NCBI RefSeq assembly: GCF_900101125.1
Contig: NZ_FNFL01000002.1
Coordinates: 1 to 64,000, forward strand
DNA length: 64,000 nucleotides
Reading direction: 5' to 3'
Source: Sediminibacillus albus
GTDB lineage: Bacteria > Bacillota > Bacilli > Bacillales > Amphibacillaceae
The notes under the pieces are model-generated. The model was not told the DNA's origin, made no database searches, and was given only the letters and a program-made list of their open reading frames with translations. Positions 1-6,896 of this stretch are shown in pieces; the first letter of the stretch is position 1; each line of letters starts with the position of its first letter. Made by a program: the position numbers and the translations under genes.

Positions 1-1518
1 TATGATAATGCATCGGGAAGCTTGAAACCATTCGGTAAGATAGAAAAAGGGGAGAGATTCCCAATCGCAACCGACTACGGCAACTGGTGGCGTGTTCTTT
101 ACTCCGATCAGGTAGGCTATGTTAGTAAAGATAGGGTGAAGGCTGCATTCAAAAGTGGGGATGCTTATTTCCGAGTCTTTAAAGATAATTTGGCTGTGTA
201 TGATAATAGTGGTTCCTCATTGAAAAAAGTGGGTGAATTAAAGAAAGGACAAGCCTACCCGATTTTAAGGGATTACGGTAACTGGTGGCGAATCCAGTTC
301 GGTGAAATTTATGGTTATGTTCGTAAAGCAGACACAGGTTATGCTACGGAATCAGAAGTTCCTAACTTAAATAAAAAGTATTCTAATTCGGATAGTGATT
401 TAGTAACAAATGATAAGGTTACGGTCTATGATAATACGTCAGGAAGTTTAGTGGCTTTCGGAAGTTTAGAAGCAGAGACAGTATTTCCTATCGCTACTGA
501 CTATGGAGACTGGTGGCGAGTCGTTTTCGCCGATCGTGTTGGATATGTTAATAAAAGTGATGTGGGTATCTACGGTGTTAGTAAAACCAACTATGATCTT
601 ACTTTAACTGAAGCAGTCAAGCTCCAAATGAAGGTGAATCCTCAGACTGATTCAAATTATGGATATGTATCCAAGTCTTATATAGACAGTAATGATGAAG
701 TGACTGCAAGTGTGTTGAATGTTAGAGGGGGACCTGGAACTAAATACAAGGAGATTGGACAATTGACCAACGGGACTAAGGTCAGCATCTTAGGTGAATA
801 TGATGGTTGGTATCAGATTAAATTCAATGGGAATGCTCAATGGGTTACTGCCAGTGAAGAAGACGTTCGATACTATCTAAATCCAAACAACTTTTTGGAA
901 AATGATCGTCAGAAGTTTCAATTTCTTGATTTAGGAAGAGCCAGCAATGCTACAACAGCGGAATTGGATGGTTATTTGTCAGGTAAAGGAATACTTTCTG
1001 GTAAAGGCAGCTCCTTTATAGATGCAAGTAATATCCATGGAATAAGTGATGTTTACTTAGTTTCCCACGCTCTGTTAGAAACTGGTAATGGAACAGCAGA
1101 CCTCTCCACTGGGGTAGAAGTCGGGAAAGACAATTCTGGTGCCCTAGTATTAGTTAATAATGACAACCGCAATAGTTTAAAAGACATTAAAACAACCTAT
1201 AATATGTATGGCATAGGAGCTGTTGATGGTAATGCTTATGAGGGAGGAGCGTTCCGTGCTTACCGTGAAGGCTGGTTCAGTCCAGAAAAGGCTATCATAG
1301 GCGGAGCGAAGTTTATTGGCAACAGCTTTATAAAAGCTGGTCAGAATACCCTGTACAAAATGCGCTGGAATCCAGCAGCCATGGATTCCTATGGTTATGC
1401 TTCTCATCAATACGCTACAGATATTGGCTGGGCATATAAACAGGTCGGTACAATGTACAATTTGTATCAAGATATTGGGTTAACTACTCTATTTTTAGAT
1501 GTACCATTATATAAGTAA
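1..1518 (+). CDS. Secreted SH3-repeat N-acetylglucosaminidase, 5' partial
   Basis: The reading frame is open from base 1, so the true start and any signal peptide lie upstream. Counting from the first visible codon, three closely related SH3-like repeats lie at about residues 1-50, 57-112 and 133-190, each with a YDN...GSL start and a DYGxWW core. A fourth, more standard SH3_3 domain with LNVRGGPG lies near 235-290. The C-terminal part, about 310-500, resembles LytD/GH73-type endo-beta-N-acetylglucosaminidases, with the likely catalytic Glu360 in SHALLETGNG and the family's YNMYGIGA stretch. The family cleaves the GlcNAc-MurNAc glycan backbone outside the cell, and the SH3 repeats would hold the enzyme on the wall. 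It is followed by a terminator and by genes of surface-polysaccharide synthesis. The family call is solid; exact cleavage specificity is not visible. Confidence 0.88.
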   Translation, partial: YDNASGSLKPFGKIEKGERFPIATDYGNWWRVLYSDQVGYVSKDRVKAAFKSGDAYFRVFKDNLAVYDNSGSSLKKVGELKKGQAYPILRDYGNWWRIQFGEIYGYVRKADTGYATESEVPNLNKKYSNSDSDLVTNDKVTVYDNTSGSLVAFGSLEAETVFPIATDYGDWWRVVFADRVGYVNKSDVGIYGVSKTNYDLTLTEAVKLQMKVNPQTDSNYGYVSKSYIDSNDEVTASVLNVRGGPGTKYKEIGQLTNGTKVSILGEYDGWYQIKFNGNAQWVTASEEDVRYYLNPNNFLENDRQKFQFLDLGRASNATTAELDGYLSGKGILSGKGSSFIDASNIHGISDVYLVSHALLETGNGTADLSTGVEVGKDNSGALVLVNNDNRNSLKDIKTTYNMYGIGAVDGNAYEGGAFRAYREGWFSPEKAIIGGAKFIGNSFIKAGQNTLYKMRWNPAAMDSYGYASHQYATDIGWAYKQVGTMYNLYQDIGLTTLFLDVPLYK

Positions 1519-1520
1519 AG

Positions 1521-1553
1521 AAAAAGCCTGCAAATTTTTTGCAGGCTTTTTTT
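1521..1553 (+). terminator. Rho-independent terminator after the glucosaminidase gene
   Basis: An AAAAGCCTGCAAA stem pairs with TTTGCAGGCTTTT across a short T-rich loop and runs into a T tract. It begins three bases after the stop codon of the glucosaminidase gene. Confidence 0.9.
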
Positions 1554-1559
1554 GCTTTT

Positions 1560-1587
1560 TTAATTATCTTTCGTGATATGATATAAT
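1560..1587 (+). promoter_or_regulatory. Candidate sigma-A promoter for the epimerase gene
   Basis: A perfect TATAAT lies at 1582-1587, with a weak TTAATT at 1560-1565 and a 16-base spacer. It follows the upstream terminator and lies about 60 bases before the epimerase start, so this gene probably has its own promoter. The -10 is convincing and the -35 is poor. Confidence 0.5.
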
Positions 1588-1648
1588 TCTATTTATGAAT
1601 CAAAGATAGACAATATTCGAACATTCAACATTAACAGGAGTGACATAA

Positions 1649-2767
1649 TTGGACAAGCCTATTAAAGTAATGACAATCTTTGGGACGAGACCAGAAGCGA
1701 TAAAAATGGCACCTTTAATCCTGGAATTGAGCAAGCGCCCCCAGGAATTCGAAGGTATTGTAACGGTAACTGCCCAGCACCGGGAAATGTTAGATCAAGT
1801 GTTGGAGATTTTCGAGATAACACCTGACTATGATTTAGATATTATGAAGAAACAGCAGTCACTTACAGAGATAACAAATAGAGCGTTGAAAGGCCTTGAT
1901 GAAGTAATGAAGGAAGCTAAGCCGGATATAGTCTTAGTTCATGGCGATACCACTACAACTTTTGCAGCCTCTCTTGCTGCATTTTATAACCAGATTGCAG
2001 TCGGCCATGTCGAAGCAGGTCTGCGTACATGGGATAAGTATTCTCCTTATCCTGAGGAAATGAACCGCCAGTTGACAGGGATAATGGCTGATTTGCATTT
2101 TTCGCCAACTGAAAAATCCAAACAAAATCTTTTACAAGAAAACAAGGCGGAGGATCGGATTTTCGTTACAGGCAATACAGCTATTGATGCGTTAAAAACA
2201 ACAGTTGACAACACCTATACAAGTGAGGTGCTTGATGGGCTGAATGGAAAAAAACTAGTACTTATGACAGCTCACCGAAGGGAAAACTTAGGGGGAAACA
2301 TGGAACAAATGTTCCGCGCAATTAAGCGCTTAGTAGAAACACATGACGATATCCAAGTGGTCTATCCAGTACATCTTAACCCTTTAATCCAAAGAACAGC
2401 GAATGAAATTCTGGGGAATGATGGTCGAATTAAGTTGATTGAACCTTTGAGTGTTGTTGATTTCCATAATTTCGCCTCACGTGCTTATTTAATTTTGACA
2501 GATTCCGGAGGTGTACAGGAAGAAGCACCTTCCCTTGGTGTACCTGTGCTTGTTCTGCGAGACACTACAGAACGACCGGAAGGTATTGATGCAGGGACAT
2601 TGAAGCTTGCAGGAACAGAGGAAGAAAATATCTTTAATTTAGCCAATGAACTTCTGTCAAATAAGGCAATGTATGAAAAAATGGCTTATGCTTCAAACCC
2701 TTATGGGGATGGGGAAGCATCAAGGCGTATTGCCGATGCAATTAAGTTGTATTTTCAAGAAAGTTAA
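1649..2767 (+). CDS. mnaA: UDP-N-acetylglucosamine 2-epimerase (non-hydrolysing)
   Basis: This cytoplasmic enzyme interconverts UDP-GlcNAc and UDP-ManNAc, supplying ManNAc for teichoic-acid linkage units or surface polysaccharides. The 372-residue length fits the family (B. subtilis MnaA is about 380). Visible signatures are GTRPEAIK (12-19), HGDTTTT (98-104), HVEAGLRT (120-127), TAHRREN (207-213), DSGGVQEEAP (285-294) and RDTTERPE (304-311), which form the two Rossmann halves of the GT-B-like fold. The start is TTG at 1649, chosen because AGGAG lies about nine bases upstream and the protein begins directly with the first beta strand. It sits between a wall hydrolase and an LCP ligase, which fits a role in wall or capsule assembly. 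The wecB name of other bacteria is equivalent. Confidence 0.96.
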   Translation: MDKPIKVMTIFGTRPEAIKMAPLILELSKRPQEFEGIVTVTAQHREMLDQVLEIFEITPDYDLDIMKKQQSLTEITNRALKGLDEVMKEAKPDIVLVHGDTTTTFAASLAAFYNQIAVGHVEAGLRTWDKYSPYPEEMNRQLTGIMADLHFSPTEKSKQNLLQENKAEDRIFVTGNTAIDALKTTVDNTYTSEVLDGLNGKKLVLMTAHRRENLGGNMEQMFRAIKRLVETHDDIQVVYPVHLNPLIQRTANEILGNDGRIKLIEPLSVVDFHNFASRAYLILTDSGGVQEEAPSLGVPVLVLRDTTERPEGIDAGTLKLAGTEEENIFNLANELLSNKAMYEKMAYASNPYGDGEASRRIADAIKLYFQES

Positions 2768-2868
2768 TTGAAATGTAAAATTCCACTATTTTTGCAGGAG
2801 TGGTATCTTGTCATTTAACAAATAACCATATTAGAAAAATTATATAAGAAAAGGGAAGATGTAAACAG

Positions 2869-3789
2869 ATGAAACGTTCTCAATATAAAAAGAAGTCCAA
2901 AAAGTCATGGATTAAAGGATTATTAGTTATAGTCTTATTACTAATGGCAGGTTCAGGTGCTTTTATATATTCAATTTACCATAATGCAAAACAAACTGTA
3001 GCAAATAAAATAACTCAGCCAGTGGATTCTATTGATACGACTATTGGTAAAAAGAAAGTAAAAGATCAAGAACCTTTAAATGTATTGCTGCTTGGCGTCG
3101 ATGAGAGAGAAAATGATGCGGGTAGATCTGATGCTATGATGGTACTGTCATTAAATCCGAAGCAGGATAGTATGGAGCTTGTAAGTATCCCTAGAGATAC
3201 GAGAGCAGAGATAGTAGGTAAAGGAACCGAAGACAAGATTAATCATGCCTATGCTTTTGGCGGTGTAGATATGTCTGTTAATACAGTAGAGAAATTTCTT
3301 GATATTGAGTTAGATTACTATGTTCGTTTAAATATGGAAGGCTTGACTGAGCTGGTGGGAGCTGTAGGAGGTATTACGGTAGATAATGAAATAGAGTTTA
3401 CACGGAAGGGTTATCATTATCCACTTGGCGAGATTCAGCTTAGTCAAGAGGAAACCTTAGATTATGTCAGAATGCGTAAACAGGACCCAAATGGGGATTT
3501 TGGACGTAATGAACGCCAAAGAAAGGTGATTAAGGGAATCATTGATAAAGGGGCTTCGATTGGATCGGTAAGTAAAATAGATGATATTGTTCAAGTGCTT
3601 GGCAACAACATGGCAAGTAATATGGATTTTGAAGATATGCAAAATTTGTTACTAAACTATCGAGATACCAGAAAGAATGTTACCACTTATCAGATGCAAG
3701 GATCAGGAACAAAGATAGATGGCATTTACTATTATGTCATAAATGATGAGGAAATTGACAAAGTGAAAGAAATGATTAATTCCAATTAA
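2869..3789 (+). CDS. LytR-CpsA-Psr (LCP) family cell-wall glycopolymer ligase
   Basis: LCP proteins transfer undecaprenyl-linked teichoic acids or capsular polymers to peptidoglycan on the outer face of the membrane. The 306-residue protein has a lysine-rich cytoplasmic start (1-16), one membrane segment at about 17-38, and an extracellular LCP domain at about 68-290. Conserved polyphosphate- and metal-binding residues are visible: D78, R86 and D88 in GVDEREN...GRSD, R109 and D110 in SIPRDTR, R201 and R203 in YVRMRK, and the DFGRNERQRK segment at 210-219. A GGAAGATG ribosome site precedes ATG 2869. It lies about 100 bases after the epimerase gene with only a weak hairpin between, so the two may be co-transcribed. 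Which of the B. subtilis paralogues (TagT/U/V) it matches cannot be decided from sequence alone. Confidence 0.93.
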   Translation: MKRSQYKKKSKKSWIKGLLVIVLLLMAGSGAFIYSIYHNAKQTVANKITQPVDSIDTTIGKKKVKDQEPLNVLLLGVDERENDAGRSDAMMVLSLNPKQDSMELVSIPRDTRAEIVGKGTEDKINHAYAFGGVDMSVNTVEKFLDIELDYYVRLNMEGLTELVGAVGGITVDNEIEFTRKGYHYPLGEIQLSQEETLDYVRMRKQDPNGDFGRNERQRKVIKGIIDKGASIGSVSKIDDIVQVLGNNMASNMDFEDMQNLLLNYRDTRKNVTTYQMQGSGTKIDGIYYYVINDEEIDKVKEMINSN

Positions 3790-3817
3790 ACTTTGCCTAG
3801 ATAATATTGCTTGAAAA

Positions 3818-3847
3818 GAAAACTGCGCAGATTCGGCGCAGTTTTTT
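3818..3847 (+). terminator. Terminator after the LCP gene
   Basis: AAACTGCGC pairs with GCGCAGTTT around a short AGATTCG loop, followed by a T run. It closes the surface-polysaccharide transcription unit. Confidence 0.88.
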
Positions 3848-3861
3848 ACTTGGATATCGAA

Positions 3862-3883
3862 ATTTGTAAAATTGTGTTATAAT
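3862..3883 (+). promoter_or_regulatory. Extended -10 promoter facing the decayed cys genes
   Basis: TGTTATAAT at 3875-3883 is a full extended -10 box (TG-n-TATAAT) directly downstream of the previous terminator. No good -35 is seen. It points into a stretch that no longer has an intact gene, so it may be the surviving promoter of the ancestral sulfate-activation genes. Confidence 0.4.
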
Positions 3884-4013
3884 TTTTGAGGATTTAAAAG
3901 GTTTATGCTTGTTTTGGAACTGATGATTCGGCGTATCTTTTTGCTCGAAGAGTGACGATTTTTGAACTTTCTGCTTGGGCAATATTTATGATGTAATTAA
4001 TTACTAGAACTAA

Positions 4014-4169
4014 GCTCGTGCTGGAGAAATTAGGGGCTTTACCGGAATTGATGATCCATATGAAGAACCGGAAGATCCGGAAGTTACAATTGAAACAGAC
4101 AAGCAGTCATTAGATGAATCAGTACAAATGATTATTGATTATTTGCAACAAAAGGGGTATTCGTCTTAA
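4014..4169 (+). pseudogene. cysC: cysC remnant: C-terminus of adenylylsulfate kinase
   Basis: The last 51 codons read as the end of APS kinase: an ARAGEIRGFTGIDDPYE stretch followed by a DESVQMIIDYLQQKGY-like terminal helix and a TAA at 4167. Upstream, the same frame meets stops at 4011 and 4005, exactly where the family would continue (the K-K-A-R-A-G junction), and no P-loop or N-terminal half is recognisable in 3850-4010. Intact CysC phosphorylates APS to PAPS, the sulfuryl donor. The stop overlaps the ATG of the cysQ remnant (TAATG), so the pair was once translationally coupled. It can hardly be functional. Confidence 0.82.
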
Positions 4170-4509
4170 TGAGCAATATTGACTTAACTAGCTGTTGGAC
4201 GTGTCCTTACAAACCGGAAAGGAAATATTGAAAGTTTATACCCAGGATTTTGAAGTAGAGGCCAAAGCAGATAAATCACCATTAACGCTAGCTGATTAAC
4301 ATGCTCACCACGTTATTTTAGACGGATTAAACGATTATTATCCTAATATCCCTGTGTTGAGTGAAGAAGGAAGAGATATTCCATATGAAGAAAGAAAAGA
4401 CTGGCAGTCGTTCTGGTTGGTTGACCGATTAGATGGCACGAAATAATTTGTCAAAAAGAATGGTGAATTCCCAGTAAATATTGCATTAATAGAGGGGGCT
4501 GTTTTTTAG
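4169..4509 (+). pseudogene. cysQ: cysQ remnant: 3'(2'),5'-bisphosphate nucleotidase
   Basis: An ATG at 4169 overlaps the cysC stop and reads MSNIDLT, then one base appears lost in the codon at 4190. From 4192 the restored frame reads a typical inositol-monophosphatase-family start: [21 protein letters not shown] and [11 protein letters not shown], the Mg-binding motifs of CysQ. Two in-frame TAA codons interrupt it at 4297-4299 and 4444-4446 (the latter in place of Glu in the expected GTKEF motif). The similarity ends at a TAG at 4507, only about 110 residues into a protein of about 260. The intact enzyme removes PAP, the by-product of sulfotransfer. The decay is multiple (frameshift, two nonsense changes, truncation), so this is an old loss, not a sequencing error. 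Confidence 0.85.
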
Positions 4510-4650
4510 CAGAATTGTAGAAGAGAAGCGGTATGTGATTTTGCCGCTTCTTTCACTATTTTATCGTTCACCATAAATCGAGTTTAAACTCATATAAAAC
4601 CAAAATACAGGAAGAATAACTGTATACGCACATTTACTGGAGGGACAGCA

Positions 4651-4869
4651 ATGAAAAACAACGAGCAGCTAAAGAAAGAGATGAATAATGTTAAAACGGA
4701 AACGGACAGTTCTGCGGTATTGAATGATGTAGTGAATAGTGAGTTTGAACAACATCCCGGCCAAAATGAAGAACTTACGAAAGATCGGGACCGTCGGCTT
4801 TCGCCTGCTCAAGAAATTGTCCGGGATAACACGGACGGAAAAACATGGATGAATACGGAAGAAGAATAA
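4651..4869 (+). CDS. Small acidic hypothetical protein, 72 residues
   Basis: A good ribosome site (TGGAGGGAC) stands eight bases before ATG 4651 and a strong terminator follows the stop, which supports a real gene. The protein is very hydrophilic, rich in Glu, Asn, Asp and Lys, and has no membrane segment or cysteine. Its second half carries an RRLSPAQEIVRDNTDGKTWM stretch that looks like a conserved tail. I do not recognise the family. It could be a small spore or stress protein of the kind common in Bacillaceae, but nothing in the sequence proves that. It converges on another small gene with which it shares a terminator. Confidence 0.6.
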   Translation: MKNNEQLKKEMNNVKTETDSSAVLNDVVNSEFEQHPGQNEELTKDRDRRLSPAQEIVRDNTDGKTWMNTEEE

Positions 4870-4872
4870 GCG

Positions 4873-4914
4873 AAAAGCAGTTGGCTCCGGATTTCGGAAT
4901 CCAACTGCTTTTTT
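4873..4914. terminator. Bidirectional terminator between two small convergent genes
   Basis: AAAAGCAGTTGG pairs with CCAACTGCTTTT around a GC-containing loop. A T run follows on the plus strand and an A-rich flank on the left gives a T run on the minus strand, so it can serve both 4651-4869 and 4919-5089. Confidence 0.85.
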
Positions 4915-4918
4915 AAGA

Positions 4919-5089
4919 TTATTCTTCCTTTTTCCCGCGCGGTTCATTTAAATAATGATTTTCTCCTGGAGTATAAGTGATGTCACGAAAATCGTCTGCT
5001 TCTTGTCCCGGATACGTCAATTGCTGTTCAGCAACGGGGTTGTCTTTCTTTTCGCGCTTCATGTTATTTGGGTCCTTTGCTCTATCCAT
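4919..5089 (-). CDS. Small charged hypothetical protein, 56 residues
   Basis: On the minus strand an ATG at 5089 is preceded by AGAAGG at 11 bases and opens a 56-residue frame ending at the TAA complementary to 4919. The product is highly charged, starts MDRAKDPNNMKREKKDN and has a DFRDITYTPGENHYLNEP stretch near its end that looks like a short linear motif. There is no membrane segment. The family is unrecognised. Support comes from the ribosome site, the codon choice and the shared terminator with the convergent gene. Small, Lys/Glu-rich proteins of this size are frequent among sporulation genes of Bacillaceae, which is only an analogy. Confidence 0.5.
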   Translation of the reverse strand: MDRAKDPNNMKREKKDNPVAEQQLTYPGQEADDFRDITYTPGENHYLNEPRGKKEE

Positions 5090-5234
5090 TAAATCAAATC
5101 CTTCTCAAGTTCTTTTAGGTCTTCATCAAATAGTTTGCTTAGAAAATGAAGAGATACACAAGGAAATTTTTGCATGAATGGCTTGTAGGTAAGGAAAGCA
5201 TATTAATAATAATGCGATCATGGAGGGATAAGCT

Positions 5235-5543
5235 ATGGAAAATGTATCGATTGACCAAATAATGAATGACTTACAAGAATCATTTCGTCCGCTTATGGAT
5301 AAATACGACATTGACGATATTGGCACCTTCGAAGAGGAAGGACAGGATCAACATTATTATGTTGGTTATACCGTAAGAAAAGATGGAAGGGTGTATATGG
5401 TGCATATGCCGTTCACTAAAAATGCTGATGGGCAATTATCTTTAGCCAGACAGGAGTGGACAGTGGAAACAGATGATCCAACAGATGAAGATCTCGGCGG
5501 TTTTCCAACTATCGATGCTGTATTTGAGCATTTGTTTAAATAG
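5235..5543 (+). CDS. Conserved-looking hypothetical protein, 102 residues
   Basis: ATG 5235 has the ribosome site GGAGG nine bases upstream, and the frame has normal codon use. The soluble acidic protein has an N-terminal helix (about 1-22), then an alternating pattern typical of a small beta-sheet fold (HYYVGYTVRKDGRVYMVHMP and QLSLARQEWTVET) and a C-terminal helix. No catalytic motif or cysteine is present. It looks like one of the short DUF families restricted to Bacillaceae, but I cannot name it with confidence. It is monocistronic between a small gene and a repeat-containing intergenic stretch. Confidence 0.65.
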   Translation: MENVSIDQIMNDLQESFRPLMDKYDIDDIGTFEEEGQDQHYYVGYTVRKDGRVYMVHMPFTKNADGQLSLARQEWTVETDDPTDEDLGGFPTIDAVFEHLFK

Positions 5544-5574
5544 CGTGTGGAATGGTCAATAGATTGGAATGGAA

Positions 5575-5665
5575 GAGAGACGGGAACAGCACGTGGCCGG
5601 CGGCCCGCAGAACGAAGGAATGAGCCCGTGCCCGCGGAAAGCGACTGTCCGGAGTGGAGAAATCT
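5575..5665. repeat. Degenerate GC-rich dispersed repeat fragment
   Basis: This GC-rich stretch contains GCCCGTGCCCGCGGAAAGCG followed by a CTGTCCGGAGTGGAG-like tail. The CCGCGGAAAGCG core also occurs in the larger repeats near 23.9 kb and (inverted) 26.2 kb. Such non-coding dispersed repeats are common in Bacillaceae. Its composition differs sharply from its neighbours. Confidence 0.55.
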
Positions 5666-5689
5666 TTCCTCTTTATTAATGAAGGAGCT

Positions 5690-5716
5690 CCCCTATAAGT
5701 TGTATAACTTATGGGA
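5690..5716. repeat. Palindrome between convergent genes
   Basis: CCCTATAAGTT and AACTTATGGG form a near-perfect inverted repeat with a GT loop, flanked by GGAGCTCC and GGGACAGCCC. It lies just beyond the aldo-keto reductase stop. No T run follows on either strand, so it is either a weak terminator or the end of a decayed mobile element; both readings are uncertain. Confidence 0.4.
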
Positions 5717-5731
5717 CAGCCCCTTTGTTTA

Positions 5732-6565
5732 TTATTTCTTTTTATCCGGATCACCGAAGGCACGTATGCCCGTATCCATTTGATCAATCGCTGCCATATC
5801 TTCCGCAGTCAGCTCGAAGTCAAATACATCGGCATTGGCGATAATACGATGCTCTTTTGTCGACTTCGGGATTGTCACTACACCACTTTGTAAGTCCCAG
5901 CGAATAATCACTTGTGCAGGTGATTTGCCGTATTTATCACCAATCTTTGTTAATGTTGGATCATCTAACAGTTCGCCCTGCTTCAACGGCGACCAGGCTT
6001 CTACTTGAATACTGTGCTTCTTACAGTAAGCTCTTAATTCCTTTTGGGCAAAATGCGGGTGGAACTCTACCTGGTTGATCATCGGCGTAATTTCTGCATC
6101 ATCCAGCAGCACATCGATATGATGTTCTTTGAAGTTACTGACACCGATGGCCCGCACTTTTCCTTCCTTGTACAACTTCTCCATCGCCTTCCATGTTTCT
6201 ATGAATTTCCCCTGGGATGGCACCGGCCAGTGGATTAAATACAAATCGAGATAATCCAGCCCTAATTTATCGAGACTGGCTTGATAAGCGGCAAGGGTTG
6301 AGTCATAGCCCTGGTCGCCATTCCATACCTTGGAGGTGATGAAAAGTTTATCACGGGAGACTCCCGACTCTTTAATGCCTTGCCCTACACCTTCCTCGTT
6401 TTTATAGACAGCAGCTGTGTCAATACTTATATAGCCATTGTTGATCGCCGCTTTCACAGACTCGACAGCTTCTTTTCCATCTGATACTTTAAAAACACCC
6501 AGCCCGAGCCATGGCATTTTCACTCCATTAGGTAATGCCACAGTGTCCTGCAAGCTTTTCACCAT
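5732..6565 (-). CDS. yvgN: Aldo/keto reductase, YvgN (glyoxal reductase) type
   Basis: AKR5-type NADPH-dependent reductase; the B. subtilis homologue YvgN reduces methylglyoxal and glyoxal. The 277-residue TIM barrel has the full catalytic tetrad: D49 and Y54 in DTAAVYKNE, K79 in TSKVWN and H112 in YLIHWPVP. GVSNF and NQVEFHP are visible, and a C-terminal IPKSTKEHRI provides the 2'-phosphate site for NADPH. The start is ATG 6565, seven bases after a full AGGAGG on the minus strand. It is a single gene, transcribed away from the following two-component system. The physiological substrate cannot be read from the sequence; detoxification of aldehydes is the known family role. Confidence 0.93.
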   Translation of the reverse strand: MVKSLQDTVALPNGVKMPWLGLGVFKVSDGKEAVESVKAAINNGYISIDTAAVYKNEEGVGQGIKESGVSRDKLFITSKVWNGDQGYDSTLAAYQASLDKLGLDYLDLYLIHWPVPSQGKFIETWKAMEKLYKEGKVRAIGVSNFKEHHIDVLLDDAEITPMINQVEFHPHFAQKELRAYCKKHSIQVEAWSPLKQGELLDDPTLTKIGDKYGKSPAQVIIRWDLQSGVVTIPKSTKEHRIIANADVFDFELTAEDMAAIDQMDTGIRAFGDPDKKK

Positions 6566-6896
6566 ATGATTTCCTCCTGTCGATTATTATTTACTTAATT
6601 TTCGCATATTTCTTTAAAAAGACAACCATAAAGACTGCAAAGCCTTATTTTTAGATGGAATATGCTAAATATTGCATTCGCTTGATTTGAACGATTGTTC
6701 TATAATATAGGAAAGGTCAGAAAATCAGCTGATAGTTTATTTTAGAAAAGCTATCGTTATGATAAAGTTGTTCCATCTACTCTAGAGTGTAGCATTGCTT
6801 GTGACACGTATCGTACGCTAAGTTTCCTCGCCGGGCATAGATAACAGAGCCCCGGTTTTCCAAAAGACTATGCGGTTTCTTAAGGGGGAGATTGTT
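6566..6896 (+). promoter_or_regulatory. Promoter and structured leader of the YesN/YesM-type operon
   Basis: A perfect TATAAT sits at 6701-6706 with a poor -35 (TTCGCT, 18 bases upstream). It would give a leader of about 185 bases. The leader contains a GATAGTTT/AAGCTATC hairpin near 6729-6755 and a CCGGGC/GCCCCGG hairpin near 6832-6857, the second followed by TTTTCC. No known riboswitch was recognised. No other gene is visible in this stretch. Confidence 0.4.

Noticed and set aside
3797-3982. Minus-strand frame in the decayed cys region as a gene
   Set aside because: It has no ribosome site and overlaps a terminator; the plus strand shows recognisable cysC and cysQ remnants nearby instead.
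6870-6896. ATG at 6870 as start of the response regulator
   Set aside because: No ribosome site stands before it, while GTG 6897 has GGGGGAG eight bases upstream and begins at the usual distance from the receiver domain.
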